From NCBI GenBank assembly GCA_030737875.1, contig CM060912.1:208519231-208583230 (forward strand): a stretch of DNA of 64,000 bases. The letters are read 5' to 3'. Position 1 is the stretch's first letter. Every line of letters starts with the position of its first letter. Made by a program: the position numbers and the translations under genes. Below the pieces are notes generated by a model that saw only the letters and a program-made list of their open reading frames with translations, was not told the DNA's origin and made no database searches. Shown here piece after piece: positions 46,740 to 59,401 of this stretch. The DNA comes from Allium sativum. Its lineage: Eukaryota; Streptophyta; Magnoliopsida; Asparagales; Amaryllidaceae.

Positions 46740-47036
46740 TTTTGTTTTAAGGGAATAGCTAAAATAACACATGCTCATAAGAGAAAATGTGTATAAACGC
46801 ACATATAAGGAAAAATATACATATAAGGAAGTGTAGAAAAATATATGTATGTATGTATATATATAAATATGAGAATATATGTGTATATATGTGCGGATAT
46901 ATATATACATATAATATATATATATAATATATATATATACAAGAGAATAGTAAAAAAATAAGGCAACAATCAAAGAAATATGGTAAGAATTAAATAACGG
47001 CATAACACCGTTTGAATTTTAAAATCAGAATAAAAG
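46740..47036. other. TA/CA-rich simple sequence, no gene
   Basis: Repeated ATATAT, ACACAT and GTATGT words. Minus-strand frames here are low-complexity. Confidence 0.7.
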
Positions 47037-47039
47037 TTG

Positions 47040-50000
47040 TGCGTATGTATGTATATACGCGTAGAATATGCATTGGAAGTTCTGTATGCATACAAGGAGA
47101 TTATATGTAATATAATATTTAAATTAAATTCTAGAAATTCAAACGTTTCAAAAATAAAACTTCTGCTCCAAAACAGCTCGCGGGACCCACAAGGGGATCG
47201 ACCTAGGGGTCAACCCACCCATACCCACCCCAGATCCAGGCAGATTCATCAATGAATCTTAAATGTTTTCTTAACCAAGTTCGATACCGACTCAGGGCTG
47301 CGTGTACGATAAGATTTTAAACACCTATAAATAAGCTAGCAGAGCCTAGCCTAAATCTCAAATTTTCTGAGAAGCCGCCTAAGCTCTGTCATTCTTCATC
47401 CTCCTCAGATCTCTTCTAAAAAATAAGATAATTAATTTAGGAAAATTCTGATTCAAGATCAGGAGGAAAAAGGAAGTAAATTAATAAAGATGGTGTTCAG
47501 AATTCTATTCGAAGTAAGGTAATTTCTTGGATCTGGTCTATTTGAATTTCTCCTCTTTCTTCCCTTCTTCTTTTAGTTAAGAATTGTGGATCCATTGTTG
47601 TTTAGGTTCTAAATTCAGTTAGGAGAACCATGGAACGTTAGATCTGTACTAGATTTAGGATTTGTAAAGCAAATTAGGTGAGTGGATTCAAAATATACCT
47701 TTTTGATAATGGTATATTACAGTAAAACTTGGAAGAATGAATGTGCCTAAATTTACAGTAAATAGAAAACTACAACCGCACTTAGAAACGAGATTAAATT
47801 CAACTTGTGGTAAAAGTCTGCACGGAACCGCCCGGCAAATCTAGCGTCCACAAGTTGTTTATTTAATGTGAGAAGTCTAGCGCATAAATATACATGTAAC
47901 GGTGCTAAGACACGAGGTTAAATTCCATTTGTGGTAGAAGTCTGCCCGGAACCGCCCTGCAAATCCAGCATCCACAAGTTGTTAATTTAATGTGAGAGGT
48001 CTAGTGGATATAAACATATATATAAATATATGTATATAAAAAGATGGGAATAAATGGCACTAATTGTGATTAACAGAAATGAATAGGTAATGAATGAAAG
48101 GTACAATAGTAAAAGAAGTTAAATGAACAGGGAATGATAATAACCCACTATAAATAAATTACATTAATGAAAATGTTATATAATAGGTAGGCTTGTCTTA
48201 GGGACAAGTGGAAATTATAACTTAGGTTATAATAAACGAGAAAGAAAATGGAATAGCTTATGTAATGAGATAAGTTGTACTTAAGGGTAAATTAAGTTAT
48301 TTGTGAGAACGAGAATCTGAAATCAACTGATAAGGACAACATAAGTTATCTTTATGGAAAGGAAACTTATTTGTAAATATTAGTTAAGAGAACTAAGTTA
48401 ATAAGTAAACGACAACAAGTTATAGTGACAGTATAAGATGGAATTACGATTTTATATGGTAAACTAATGAAATAAAATAAGTTATACTTAATCATAAATA
48501 ATAAGTCACATGTTAAACAGAAAAAATGTGAGTTGAGATATAATTAATTACATATTAAGTAGAACTTGTTATTATAATTATGAAATTGGACAATGAATAA
48601 TATAAAGAGATTATATATTACAGACCCTGAATTACAATTTAGAGAATAACATGATGTAGGCTTATTAATAAACTTAAATGGGTTAAGCTATATGACTGAA
48701 ATTAATAAGCAAGAGGGGTCCATTCCTTAGGGATATAAGAGGTTCGGAAAGAACTTGGTAACCCAAATAAGAAGTTAATATGATTTGAGATAACCAAGTT
48801 AAATTGGAAACCTGATAAGGTAGAGTAAGCGCATAATTGAATGTTTAAACATAGGGTCTAATAACACATTAAAAAGAGGAGCTTGGACCAGTTCGCATGT
48901 TTGAGGGTGAACAACCCAACGGCGTAGGTCATCGTTGTGTCATGAGGCACGAGGGGAGCGCAGGTCCATCTGATTATTCTGTTATTTTGCTGGCTCCGAA
49001 GGACTGGAAGGGGAAGCTCGCGGCTTCCTCGGACGTGGAGGGTACTCCTGGTAGCCCTCTGTGCTGTGACAACTTTCTACTGTGCTCACAGAGGGTAAGT
49101 TTGCACGTTTCTACCGGTGAGTACGCCTTGATTGCCATGGGCAATCAAGAGACTGTAGGGTGGCATAGGTGATACAACGATCCGAGGAGCCTTCTGACTG
49201 GGCTTGGTTACGACACTCTTGAATAACCGAAAGGTCTAACCTATATCATAGCAAGTCGTCCCAGAGAGCTAAACTAAGAGACCATAGACCTTTTGCTATC
49301 AAGGTTATTGGTGAGGGACAAGCCAATTAGGATCTGTTGGTTGTTGTATGCTAGAGGCCAGGACATTAGTTCTCAATCTTGTTCGTCCTTCACTTGTTAA
49401 GGGAGGGGTCAGGTGGGACCATATCCACTGAAAATGCATACTTTAGCATCTGTTTATACAAATATCTGAAAAGCTCCCGACCGAGTTCCGTGTTTCTTGT
49501 GCAGCCCTGTCATGGGACTCGGTGCACAGTAGTGGTTATGTGCGGTTAAGGCATCGAGTACAATTGACGAACATACGTGAGAAAGTCTAGATACATGCAT
49601 TGCTCTGGATGGTGTATCGTATACTCGAGGGCATTACTTTGTGATGGAATTTGATTCGATCGAAGGTGGCAGTCCGTACGCTTACGTAGAATAGTAATGG
49701 TAGATATATGTGGAACATAAAGTTGTTATATAGAGATACGTACGTCACTCTGGCATAGGATGAGGGACTGCGTACATTTCTATGGCATTATGGTAGAGAC
49801 TGTGCGAGTGGGGTACCATGGGGTGTACCTCAATATTGGGGGTAGCTACATATATACTGTATTAGGTTAATCCACTAGAAAATAGATGGGTACGGCGTGT
49901 GTGTAAGCCTTGAGTGTTGTTAACCCAAGAAACCTAATAAATAAGAAAATGCAATTGAACGGTATATGTAGGATTATTCAAAATGTGCAGTTTAAATCAA

Positions 50001-50283
50001 GTCACCAGAACTTGTGTTCTAACCCCCTCCTTATAACATACTCGCAGATTAGATTTGTGGTAGAGATATGATAGCTTTGGATACTGGCTAGGCCGTATTA
50101 TTACTACGGTAAGGCTATATTTTGATTACATTATATTTTGTCCATTCCGTTGTGAGATATTTTTCTGAGCTTTGATATATTTTATATCTCTGTCTTTTCT
50201 GCAGGATACCAGAGCAAACCAACACGAGTTTCGATAGATTAGAATTTTGAAAAAAAATCGGTCTATCAGAATTCGGTTGCCAC
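47040..50283 (+). mobile_element. degenerate LTR-like remnant E
   Basis: A TATAAATA box (47336-47343) is followed by a CT-rich leader (about 47380-47420), then GGAACCGCCCGGCAAA, a CCACAAGTTG hairpin region, AT-rich sequence, and a 3' part ending ATTCGGTTGCCACA near 50283. The order (promoter, leader, hairpin block, AT-rich middle, CA end) parallels the other LTRs. The 5' terminus is not identified and no second LTR, PBS or coding domain is seen. The frame at 48897-49172 shows no recognisable domain and is not credited. Confidence 0.4.
47789..48010 (+). repeat. 124-bp tandem duplication with internal hairpin
   Basis: Unit 1 has CAACTTGTGG (47801-47810) and its reverse complement CCACAAGTTG (47848-47857), a perfect 10-bp stem around GAACCGCCCGGCAAA. 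Unit 2 repeats this 124 bp downstream (CCACAAGTTG at 47972-47981), with one stem mismatch. Confidence 0.75.
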
Positions 50284-50360
50284 ATCTTGGTTCAATTGGT
50301 GGAAATCAGTTGGGCCCATATTGGTCCCCGTGATCTTCACCAATCAGGAGCAAGTGTTAT

Positions 50361-50387
50361 GTTCACATCTTCAAAAAAGATGTGAAC
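50361..50387. other. perfect 11-bp inverted repeat
   Basis: GTTCACATCTT, spacer CAAAA, AAGATGTGAAC. Located after remnant E. No element boundary could be tied to it. Confidence 0.6.
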
Positions 50388-50419
50388 AAACTCCAACTGG
50401 TATTTAGAGGAAAAAAACA

Positions 50420-51439
50420 TTAAAAAACCCGCAAAACTTTTAACATTATATGTGAATATTTCTATCCATTTTCTCTGCCTTATTCTTGTTAGTCCAATTG
50501 AATATGTTCCCTAAATTATGATATTTAATATTATGTGTTTTGAAATTTAAAAAGTCACACTACTTCCTAACTATTGGAGAAAATAAATCAAGCATTCATT
50601 TTATTCCGTTATTCTCTATATGTACGTGATTTACTTTTGGATTTTTAAAAAGAAATAAATATTAATTATATCGACACCTTATGCCTAGTCAGCTTATTTA
50701 TTTACTTAACTTACCATATGCAAAAAATCCAATGAGAAATAAATGATGTACCTTTCTCAATTTCCTTCATCATTCTTTTTCTTCTTATTTGCAGTTGTTT
50801 CTACAAATTTTATATCTTCTTTCTCCTCTCCACATAGAAAAACTAAATCTAAATTCATTTCTACTTCATCAAACTCCTCTTCCCTAAAAAATCGTTTATT
50901 GTCTTCATCATAACCACGCAAGGTGAGTTTACTCGCGATTTTCTTATTTTCAATTTTTCATCATTCGTATTTGTGAGTCAAAAGTGGTGTCTTTGTAGCT
51001 TGTATGAGTGTTGTAGGAGGAGGTGATGGAGGAGAAGGCAGGAGTGCAGGTCACGAGAGCTTAACAATAAAGCATTTTACTTTTAGATCTCTGGCACCTC
51101 TTTCGGTATCCCATCAACCAGCTCCATAACATGGTAAATACCATTCACCCACAAAACAATACTAATTAGTACACATATAAATTAACAATAATAAATTTTA
51201 TCGCTATGTACACATACTGCATTTTCTCAAGAGCTATTTTAGGAGTGTACGGATCTATTTCAAACTCCTATCATACCTTGATAGGAGGTTCTTTGGCACG
51301 AAGAATATACAGTCACGTTATACATCAATACCAAGTACAATATTATTCATTTATTAGTGTGAGGTCTCATTTTATTGCGTGTGCAAATAGATATTATTTC
51401 ATGTCTTAATTGTCAAATCATATTCTCAATTGCAACTCA
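50420..51439. other. unassigned stretch with a CT-rich segment
   Basis: AT-rich. A pyrimidine-rich run at about 50750-50890 resembles a leader, but no supported coding frame follows on the plus strand. The low-coordinate half may belong to the tail of the minus-strand PMD element. Confidence 0.3.
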
Positions 51440-52480
51440 ATTCTACAGTGAGGAGCAACTCTTGGCAGATGCTGCCTCATTCCAAACTAGCGTGTAATTC
51501 TTTATAAAGGATTATATACTACATCACCCAATAAACGAGTAGAACCTGAGTCATCAATAAATGCATGGACATGGTGCATAATTCTGAAAGTTGTCCAATC
51601 ACATATGTATATGAGGTCCATATCAATGCACTATAACTAAGTATGTTGAACTCATTTTGGGAGAACAGAACTTTACATCTAGGAGAATCCAACATGCTCT
51701 TTGATACATACCACCTTAAAAGTAGAATATTTTGAATTATTCAAAAAAAAACCTATGTGTGTCAGCAAATAAGATAGAAGATATACCTCACACCTTAGAG
51801 CTATGATCAACAAACAACCTTTTTTTCATTTTTGTTCTTCCAACTGACCATCCAACAATATAGTTGCAAATGTGTATACACATAAAAATGCAATGCATAT
51901 GAACATGCAAGATATGTATGTATACACTGGAAAAATATTAAGGCTTGCACTAACTCAAATGGCCTCGAAAAGTTGTGTTCTCCTACAAAGTTAGTTGTGT
52001 TACTCGATGTACATATATGTCAAATTCAAAGTGCTCCATGAAAATTTATGGCATACGTCGAAATGATCTATAAAATGAAGCCATCTAACCTAGAGAACGA
52101 CCTTGTGATATTATTGATCAAACGTGAAGTAATGATATGCAATATGATGGCCCGAGCACGTTGCTCAATCTGTGAGGTGTTCCATGGAATGTGATGAACA
52201 AGCTGCTCCTAAAACCATGTGGTAACTATCATCTCTTTGCCCACCACTGCTCAGTTGGAAGAAAAGACATAACTGCCTCTCGTACATCTCCATATATTCT
52301 GTTAGCTATGGGTTTGTAAACCATCTATGGGTACACCAAGCAAAACAACTACGTCGTCAATGTGTTGGTCATCTACTCAAATCTGAGGTGGAGTGTAAAT
52401 ATTTTGGACATCCATCTATACACCAAAGCGGTGATAAGATGACAATCCAATTGAGTGTACCCCAGTTGAAATACAAGTGA
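51440..52480 (-). pseudogene. plant mobile domain (PMD/MAIN-like) pseudogene
   Basis: Translated on the minus strand with frame changes, the order matches the plant mobile domain: LDCHLITALVYRW and TLHLRFE (about 52470-52373), DDVVVLLGVPIDGL (about 52365-52320), IVTTWF..EQLVHHIP (about 52235-52190), ERARAII-like QRARAII (about 52165), VRWLHFIDHFDVCHKFSWST then YMYIE (about 52095-51990), and FGMRQHLPRVA (about 51500-51460). The PMD occurs in MAIN-type proteins and in plant transposon-borne genes. Stops and frameshifts are frequent and no start is identifiable, so the gene is dead. A transposon origin is likely but its ends are not visible. Confidence 0.7.
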
Positions 52481-52508
52481 AAAGTTAGGTCTCACTATCA
52501 ACTCTAGA

Positions 52509-52691
52509 GACTTTTGGAGTCCATTACACAATATTATATTGATGTCAAAAATTAGGCTTAGTGCTTTGGGACTCTTAGGGTCCATGACACAATATTATAT
52601 TAGTGTCAAAAATTGGGCTTTGTGCCTTGAGACTCTTGGGGTCTCATGGTTAAATAGGCCGTTGTTTGCAGCTTGGGCTTGTTGCATTAAA
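52509..52691 (+). repeat. 61-bp tandem repeat, about 2.5 units
   Basis: Units start at 52509, 52570 and 52631 (GACTCTTAGGGTCC type, then ACACAATATTATATT, then TCAAAAATTGGGCTT). Located directly upstream of the promoter-like region at 52850. Confidence 0.85.
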
Positions 52692-52699
52692 ACAGGTCA

Positions 52700-53200
52700 T
52701 TTTGATCATTTTTTATCTGTCATGTCCGTTCAATTAAATGGATACAACCGTTTCGTTTTAAATATATACTTACATTTATGCACTGCTTGCTTAAAGGGTC
52801 GCAACCTTTTCAAGGGTCATTAATGTTCAAATAGGCACCTCCTCCAGCCTATAAATACATGACCCAAAACGAGACAGAATACACATTTGTTATTCTTCTA
52901 AATCTGCTACCTCTTCTTCAGAGTACACCTCTGTTCTAGTTTCTATACTCTACTTCGATTCGTCAGAGCTCCGTTAAATGGCACCATGCTACGGGGTTGT
53001 TCCATTTTATCCTGTAAAACAAATTGCTATTACGTCAGTTGGTGCATACGATGACAATATTGTTTCAAGGAAACACAATCATTTCTGGACTCGGACTTTA
53101 CTGAAATATTCATCTTCTAGTCTGTGGGTGACGGTTCTGTACCACTCCAATCCAGTGCACAATCGGTCTCGCTTACTGTCGCTGTTGTAATCTCAGTATG
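52700..53200 (+). promoter_or_regulatory. promoter and leader-like region, possibly from an LTR
   Basis: TATAAATA at 52850-52857 is followed by a CT-rich leader (TCTGCTACCTCTTCTTCAG) and an ATG at 52978 that opens a 70-codon frame without a recognisable domain. The layout resembles the promoter and R region of a Copia-type LTR, but no LTR ends were found. Confidence 0.3.
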
Positions 53201-53248
53201 ACTTGATTTGGTATTATTGAGTAACATTGATTGTTGCTACTGTCTATT

Positions 53249-53356
53249 TGTAATACAATCGTGTATTGACAAAAGATCTAACATTGTAATACAACCATGT
53301 ATTGACAAAAGATCTAACATTTTAATAAAATCGTGTATTGACAATAATACTAACAG
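53249..53356 (+). repeat. 36-bp tandem repeat, three units
   Basis: Units start near 53249, 53285 and 53321 and share TAATACAATCGTGTATTGAC and AAAAGATCTAACAT or variants. Confidence 0.85.
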
Positions 53357-55209
53357 AACGGTGGGATGAGAAAGAAGTCACTGATTTTTATGAGGAATAG
53401 TGTTCAATAATTGTAGTTGGACCTTTGCGCTGTTAGAAAAAAATATAAGTACTATGTACAACCAATATAGCGGTATGATGGCATTACAAAAGAAAGTGTG
53501 TAACCGTCATCAAAACATTGGTGCTCGATTGATGACGCTCTTGCAAATATGGTACATTATCAGTAATTGGTCTAGATAACATCTCGTAGCAATCTACATA
53601 AAATGTTAACGATTTGATAATAGAAAATTACTTATCTCAACAATTTTTTTCACCAACAATCTTAAAATGAACTATAAAGCCAATAATGTTAACAATTTCT
53701 ATGTAAAACATCATGCACTTAATTAATTTGTGAATTATAAGATCAAACAACTATGACTGCGACATCAAAATTGTAAATGTTCTTAATTTTACAAAGCCCC
53801 TATTTTTAGTAAGTTTGAAAATTGATTATAGAATTCATAACCATAGAAGCTTAATGTGTTGATGAGATGGCCATGCACTGATTTGGCGAAGAAACAACAA
53901 ACATAGGGATTGATTTTTAAATTGTGATAAAAAAAGGTAAAATGTTACATTTTTTGGGGTTTTAAAGAAATAGAGAAGTGAAGAGGAAGAGGAAGAGGAA
54001 GGGGAAGCTCTGTTCTGAGCATATAACATGATTGTCGGCATTTCAAATGTGGCTTTTGTCTTTAAAAAACCACATCTTCACTGGCACTATTTCAAATATT
54101 GCTAGTGTAAACCAATATTTTTTTGCTAACTATATTAGCATCATTTCATACAATGCTAGTGCAAACAAGAAAAAAAAACATCTATATATTGGCGGTATTT
54201 GAAGTGATACCAGTGTATTTAGTCAGCCCAATACTAAGTTGGTGAAAACAAAGTTACGGTTGTTAGTAATTTTAAGTTAAAAATATTTACATAATAAATT
54301 TTCAAAATAAGACCAAAATGAACAAAAATCCTTTAAAAATAAGTAGTTTGGTATGGAAGCGTATGCGTTAATAAATGATGTATATTCTACATTTAGTCAT
54401 AAATAAGAACCATTACCAAAATTTGTGAATTGTGCACATCATACTTGGCATGTTGTTAGAAAGGTCCTGCAATAGGTGACTAAGACCATAAAAAAGAGGG
54501 GGTCTTTAAGAATTTCGTGCAGATAATGAACAACAAGATGAGACACATACTCCATAGAAGTATTACTAGTGTGTAACCCATGCATTTTACCCGACAATAT
54601 TATTAAAAATATTATTTATTAATTTAGTATTAAAATGATAAATCTATTATACAATATATGGCAAATTTTGATGAAATATATAAACTACAAATTAAAATTA
54701 TCATTAGGTATGTAACGTATTCAAAACAAAATAATTTATCATTTTTTTCAATATAAATATACACTAGTATATGCTAGTAATTTATTAGATGAATTAACAA
54801 ATATAATTTGATGGAAATTTTAAATAGGTTAAATTTAAAACTATGAAATTATTTCAAATATATGGACATATAATAGGAAGAATTTAGACGAAAATTGTAA
54901 AAGAAAAAACCGTTAAAAATTTGTTAATGGGTTATTAACATTAAAAAAGGATTTTGTGATAAAATGTCCTTATGTAAACGTATGGTAATTGATTTGCAAA
55001 TTACATTTGTTGTTAAAGTTGATGTACGTAAGACCTACTATAAATGTAGATTATATATCCACTAATAATATATTTAAATAACCCGAACATAAGATTTCAT
55101 GAGTAGATTAAATAGGAAAATAATGTCAAGGACATAATTATGCATTTTTTCAACCGTAAGGACGACCTGCTGAAATTTTATTCTAAACGACAAAGCATCA
55201 AATTTTAGG
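53357..55209. other. unassigned AT-rich stretch
   Basis: No coding signal. Near 54070-54240 the word GCTAGTGTAAAC and related CACTAG words recur, which could be transposon subterminal sequence, but no termini were found. Confidence 0.35.
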
Positions 55210-55362
55210 TATCAGTTTTACAGTGTGCATGGTATAAGAATTTGACTACCAGTTTGTAAATATCAGTTTTACACTGTGTACGGTATCATAATTTAGCTAT
55301 CATTTTTTAAGTATCAGTTTTACGGTGTGTATGGTATCAGTTTTATAGTGTATTGTCCTTGT
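55210..55362 (+). repeat. 51-bp tandem repeat, three units
   Basis: TATCAGTTTTACAGTGTG-type units start at 55210, 55261 and 55312. A partial fourth follows at about 55334. Confidence 0.8.
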
Positions 55363-55848
55363 GAATAACTTTTTGATGGGTTGTCCTTGAACTTTAAAAA
55401 GTTATAAAATTTGTCCTTCACAATAAAATCCCTAGCTTAAACATATGGAATTAAATGTAAAATATCATTAAAGAATTGAGCGGATTCAGTAAATAATTGT
55501 ACAAATGTTAAAATGCAGGTATTAGAAGTTAAATTTTTTTCTTTAATATATGATAAATTTATTGAGATAAATGAATAATATGTAAAAAATTCTATTACTG
55601 TTTAAAAAATTCTATTACTGTTTACGTATATTATTTATATTGTGTGACTTGTTTAACTTTGTATTTAAATGGAAAAAAATAGTTTTATCGCCTTTGTTAA
55701 TATGAATATGATATTCATTTTAATACATCATATTTAGCATTAATTACATAAATTAACAACTATTTAATGTCGTATAATTAATTTTTAATATATTGACTGA
55801 AATGAACAATGCTAAGTGATAGTATGATGTGTTTTGTAAATAATTAAA

Positions 55849-56829
55849 GGTAATTTTTATTCTAATCCATGGTTTTAATAAGTTAATCCACCATTTTACT
55901 TTAATAAGTTAATACACAACTATTTTGTAAGTTAATCCACAAGTGGATTAACTTAAAGATTTCACCCTATTATATAGTTAACAATCGAGTTTGTGCTTCT
56001 TGTTTTAAATCATCCATCATGTTTTTCTAAATCATCCATCATGTTTTTGTTTTCTTCTTTCATGGTTTCAACAAGCCACTCGTCATCATCATTATTTATT
56101 AGTCTTGAATAAAACCCTTGATTTCCTGCTATTTCCTTAGTACTGTAACAACCATCTCCCTCATCAATATGTAAACGACTTCTCTTCTTAGACATATTTC
56201 TATTAATTTCTCAAGATTTCAAAAAATAGCTAACTACAATTATATGTGATAATGGTGATATTAAAAAAAATACAATTTTATATAAAATTAATGAACTTCA
56301 AAAAAAATATTGAAAGTCAAGCACAAATTTTATTACTACTATAGAATTTACATGATAAACAATTTCTAGTTAGTACATAACTAACCCTTACAACAATCAG
56401 CTACTTACAGACTAGCAAGAGCTTCACATGACCAATAAACTATGTATGACGAATCAAAAGAGCTAACAATTATAGACTTTCTTCTTATCAGATTACATAT
56501 ATAAAAAACTGGAGAAACCAGCCTGCACATCTTAAAATTGCATCATCAGGAAGCCGCAACTATCAAATGCAGATATTAAACACTGTAGCCGCATCAAACC
56601 TTGCTGCAGGAAATTTCAAAAAAAAAAAGCAAACTACTTACTGTTATGTTGAATTACTCCACTTAACGCTTGAGTTTGGATTTAGATGCTAGGATTCCAG
56701 TACCAAGAAGATTGTATGATTTTTTTTGTGGATACACTGAATAAAATTTAAATTTCAATAAAAGTCAATAATCCTATAAAAATATGGTGGATTAACTTAC
56801 TAATATTGTGGATTAGAATAAAAATTACC
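55849..56829. mobile_element. Mutator-like element (981 bp) with 9-bp target duplication
   Basis: The left end GGTAATTTTTATTCTAATCC has its reverse complement at the right end. The inverted repeat extends about 46 bp with roughly five mismatches. ATAATTAAA occurs exactly on both sides (55840-55848 and 56830-56838), a perfect 9-bp duplication typical of Mutator-like elements. Subterminal copies of AAGTTAATCCAC recur, once as a 12-bp inverted pair around AA (55929-55954). There is no transposase domain, so it is non-autonomous. The interior holds a short minus-strand frame and possible captured sequence. Confidence 0.85.
56010..56195 (-). CDS. small hypothetical ORF inside the Mutator-like element (61 aa)
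   Basis: The minus-strand frame starts at an ATG with a basic MSKKRSR stretch, then HIDEGDGCYSTKEIAGNQGF, NNDDDEWLVETMKEE, and ends KNMMDDLEKHDG. It has a nuclear-localisation-like start and a strongly acidic, coiled-coil-prone second half. No family is recognised. Codon content looks less AT-biased and lower in stops than its surroundings. Position inside a non-autonomous MULE allows a Pack-MULE capture of a host first exon, but it may be a chance frame or a MULE-specific remnant. A near-duplicate of a 20-bp segment (AAATCATCCATCATGTTTTT) is found at its C-terminal end (about 56008-56048). Confidence 0.35.
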   Translation of the reverse strand: MSKKRSRLHIDEGDGCYSTKEIAGNQGFYSRLINNDDDEWLVETMKEENKNMMDDLEKHDG

Positions 56830-56838
56830 ATAATTAAA

Positions 56839-58420
56839 TCTATTTTGAACTGTAGGTGTTTGATGTTAATTTTACAATGCAATATAGTGAAAAGATATCG
56901 ACAAAAATGAATTCAACTTTGAACTTGTGATAATCTATTATAACCGCCTACCTTTTTGGAAAGATTCAAGTCGACAATAAACCACATGTGCCCAACTCAA
57001 ACCATTTCAAAACAACAAATTATTATTAGGATTTAATACAAAAAGAGAAAATAAGAAGGAAAAGAACTAAACAATACATAGAATCTAACCGAGGAAAATA
57101 TATATAATAATAATATAAATAGTTCATGAAATTGTTAAATAGTATACATTTGATTCTAGTTTATAATATCAGAGTTATACATTTTAATATAACATACCAA
57201 CAATGCAACAAAAATAAAATAGTAATAATTACGGTCTTCGAACTCCATCTTCATCTTCAAGAATAAAGGTTGTCAAATATGTTGAAATACTCAGTCTGAC
57301 ATAGCGTAAAGTAAAACAAAATACTCGAGTCAAGACCAATATTCTTATGCAGTTAAATTAACTCAAATGTAATGTTCAAAGAAATATACAAGTAATTCAA
57401 TTAGTTTAATATCAATTTTAAGTAATATTTCATGTCATAATTTGGTTTGGTTCAAATGCAAATTTTCATTATCATTTCTCAAATCAATTCAATATGAAAA
57501 TTCAAATACAAATCGAAATTCAATTTCTAATATTGTATTCAAGTTCATGTTTGAATCTCATATCTTAGGCAGTTCATTTTCAAACTCTAACTTCAATTTT
57601 AGGTTTCTATATCACAAATATTGCTATTACATGAAATATTAATATTTAATCAATTCAGACTTAATTGCTCAGATTGAAAATGTGTTTTTATTTTAAAATA
57701 GATAAATTTAGTATAAAAATGGAAATCGTTATAAAAATATGTATAATATTTAAATTTATAAATAGCTATAAAATGTATAGAATTGTTAAATTTAATTTAT
57801 AGAATAGTTTCATTAAAATAGTTGCAAAATATCTTTTAATTATGAACCGAAATAGTAACAGAAATTAGTTTAAATAAATAATCTAATTTAAGATAGTGCT
57901 AATTTTAATTGATTTATAGTCTTATCAGAACCAAAGATCGACACTTCTAAAGTTTAACTTAACATTGATCTAGGTTTCAAATTTAAGTTTCAAATCAACT
58001 TAAAGTTTAAACAATTCAAATTTAAACATACATTCAAATTCCAATTCTAAACTGTTTTCATAAATCAGCTCAGTTTAACAGTTTAAATTAATTATTCACA
58101 TTAATTAATTCAAATTAACAATTTAATTTGAATTATTAAGTTTTATCCATTTCGACCATTTCCCAATCTGATTACATAGAGGTTTTATATGCAGTTTAAA
58201 ATGTCAAGAACTTGTATTGTGATAACAGGGATGATGTCAAAATAAACGTACACTAGCACACAAACTAACATACAGTAACATACAAACAACCAACTCTTAT
58301 CAAATTACATATGAACGTTTGTTGTGATTTGGAAGCTCACCTTTCGTGGTTTACATAGAGACACAAGCACGAACACAAGTAAACCGATGAAGAATCATAA
58401 CATTAACCCACTCTTTTTTT
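56839..58420. other. unassigned AT-rich stretch
   Basis: Rich in CAAATT/AATTTG words; no gene or element boundary recognised. Confidence 0.4.
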
Positions 58421-59400
58421 TTTGGCAAAGTCGTCCGGTTTATAAGGTGACCGCAAACACCTTTTTATTATAACTAATGATAAAAAAATACAATATGGTA
58501 CAGGTGATTGTAGTTAGCAATTAGCTACATCGGTTTTTAAGGTGGACCGTCCACCGCTTACGGAATTTACAGTATTCTGTCCACTCTGCCAAACATGCTA
58601 ATAATACTGGAGCTAGTCTAGTTTAACTAGTCTATAATGTATTAAAAACTACATATTATGATTGCAGTGCTCTACATTTGAATACAAAGTAAACAATATA
58701 AGACCATTTGAATTAAAGTATAAAGTATTCAACTAATAACATGACAGGACTACAGTATGCACACCACTAAAAAGTGCAGTAGCTTCAACTAGTACCAAAC
58801 TGTAGCCTGCCGATTCTCTCTTGAGATCCACACCAAAGATGGAAGCGTCATGCACTGATTTGACTTGAAGGTTTGACATAGTGGACGAAGTGGATTAGCC
58901 ATGGGATTGGAAGGAGACTAAAATCATCGAAAATGACTGCAAAATTAAGAGCCGAAGGCTTCACCTAAATCACAGTGAGATCGATGACCAAGTTATGTGC
59001 CAGAACACCATTCTAATGTCTAACCAGAATCGACCACAAAGGAAACGTTCTCAAGAAAAAACTAAACTATGAGCAAAATAAAGTCTTAGAGATGCATATG
59101 TAGACATAACATCACCAGAAATATAACATCAAGGATCAGTGCCGAGGCATCTCATATTTTGACATGATGTAGTGGTGACGACCACCCATACAAACACTAG
59201 ACCCATCTTACTCATAGACAACACTAGCAAGAAAAAAGAGCAACGTTTCAAAAGACAACATGAATCAGAGCTACACTTAACCGAAGTGGCAACTAACCAA
59301 CTATTTTGATTTATTTTTTCTTTATATTGAAAAGGGAAGAAGGTGGTAGTAGAGGTTTGGCTAGGGGTGATGAGCTTAGATTTCATGGTACTAACAGAAC
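58421..59400 (-). mobile_element. LINE-like 3' end with A tail, minus strand
   Basis: A T run at about 58421-58430 is the minus-strand A tail after GGACGACTTTGCC. The preceding sequence on that strand matches the end of 43519-44840. The element is cut at its 5' side by, or just before, LTR F at 59402. No RT motif is present. The minus-strand frame 59416-59129 shows weak similarity to the frame at 44354-44154 and is not credited as a gene. Confidence 0.4.
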
Positions 59401-59401
59401 A

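Noticed and set aside
48897..49172. 91-codon plus-strand frame in remnant E
   Set aside because: No recognisable domain, and located in degenerate LTR-like sequence.
54070..54240. Recurring GCTAGTG/CACTAG words suggesting a CACTA-type end
   Set aside because: No terminal CACTA motif or 3-bp duplication could be placed.
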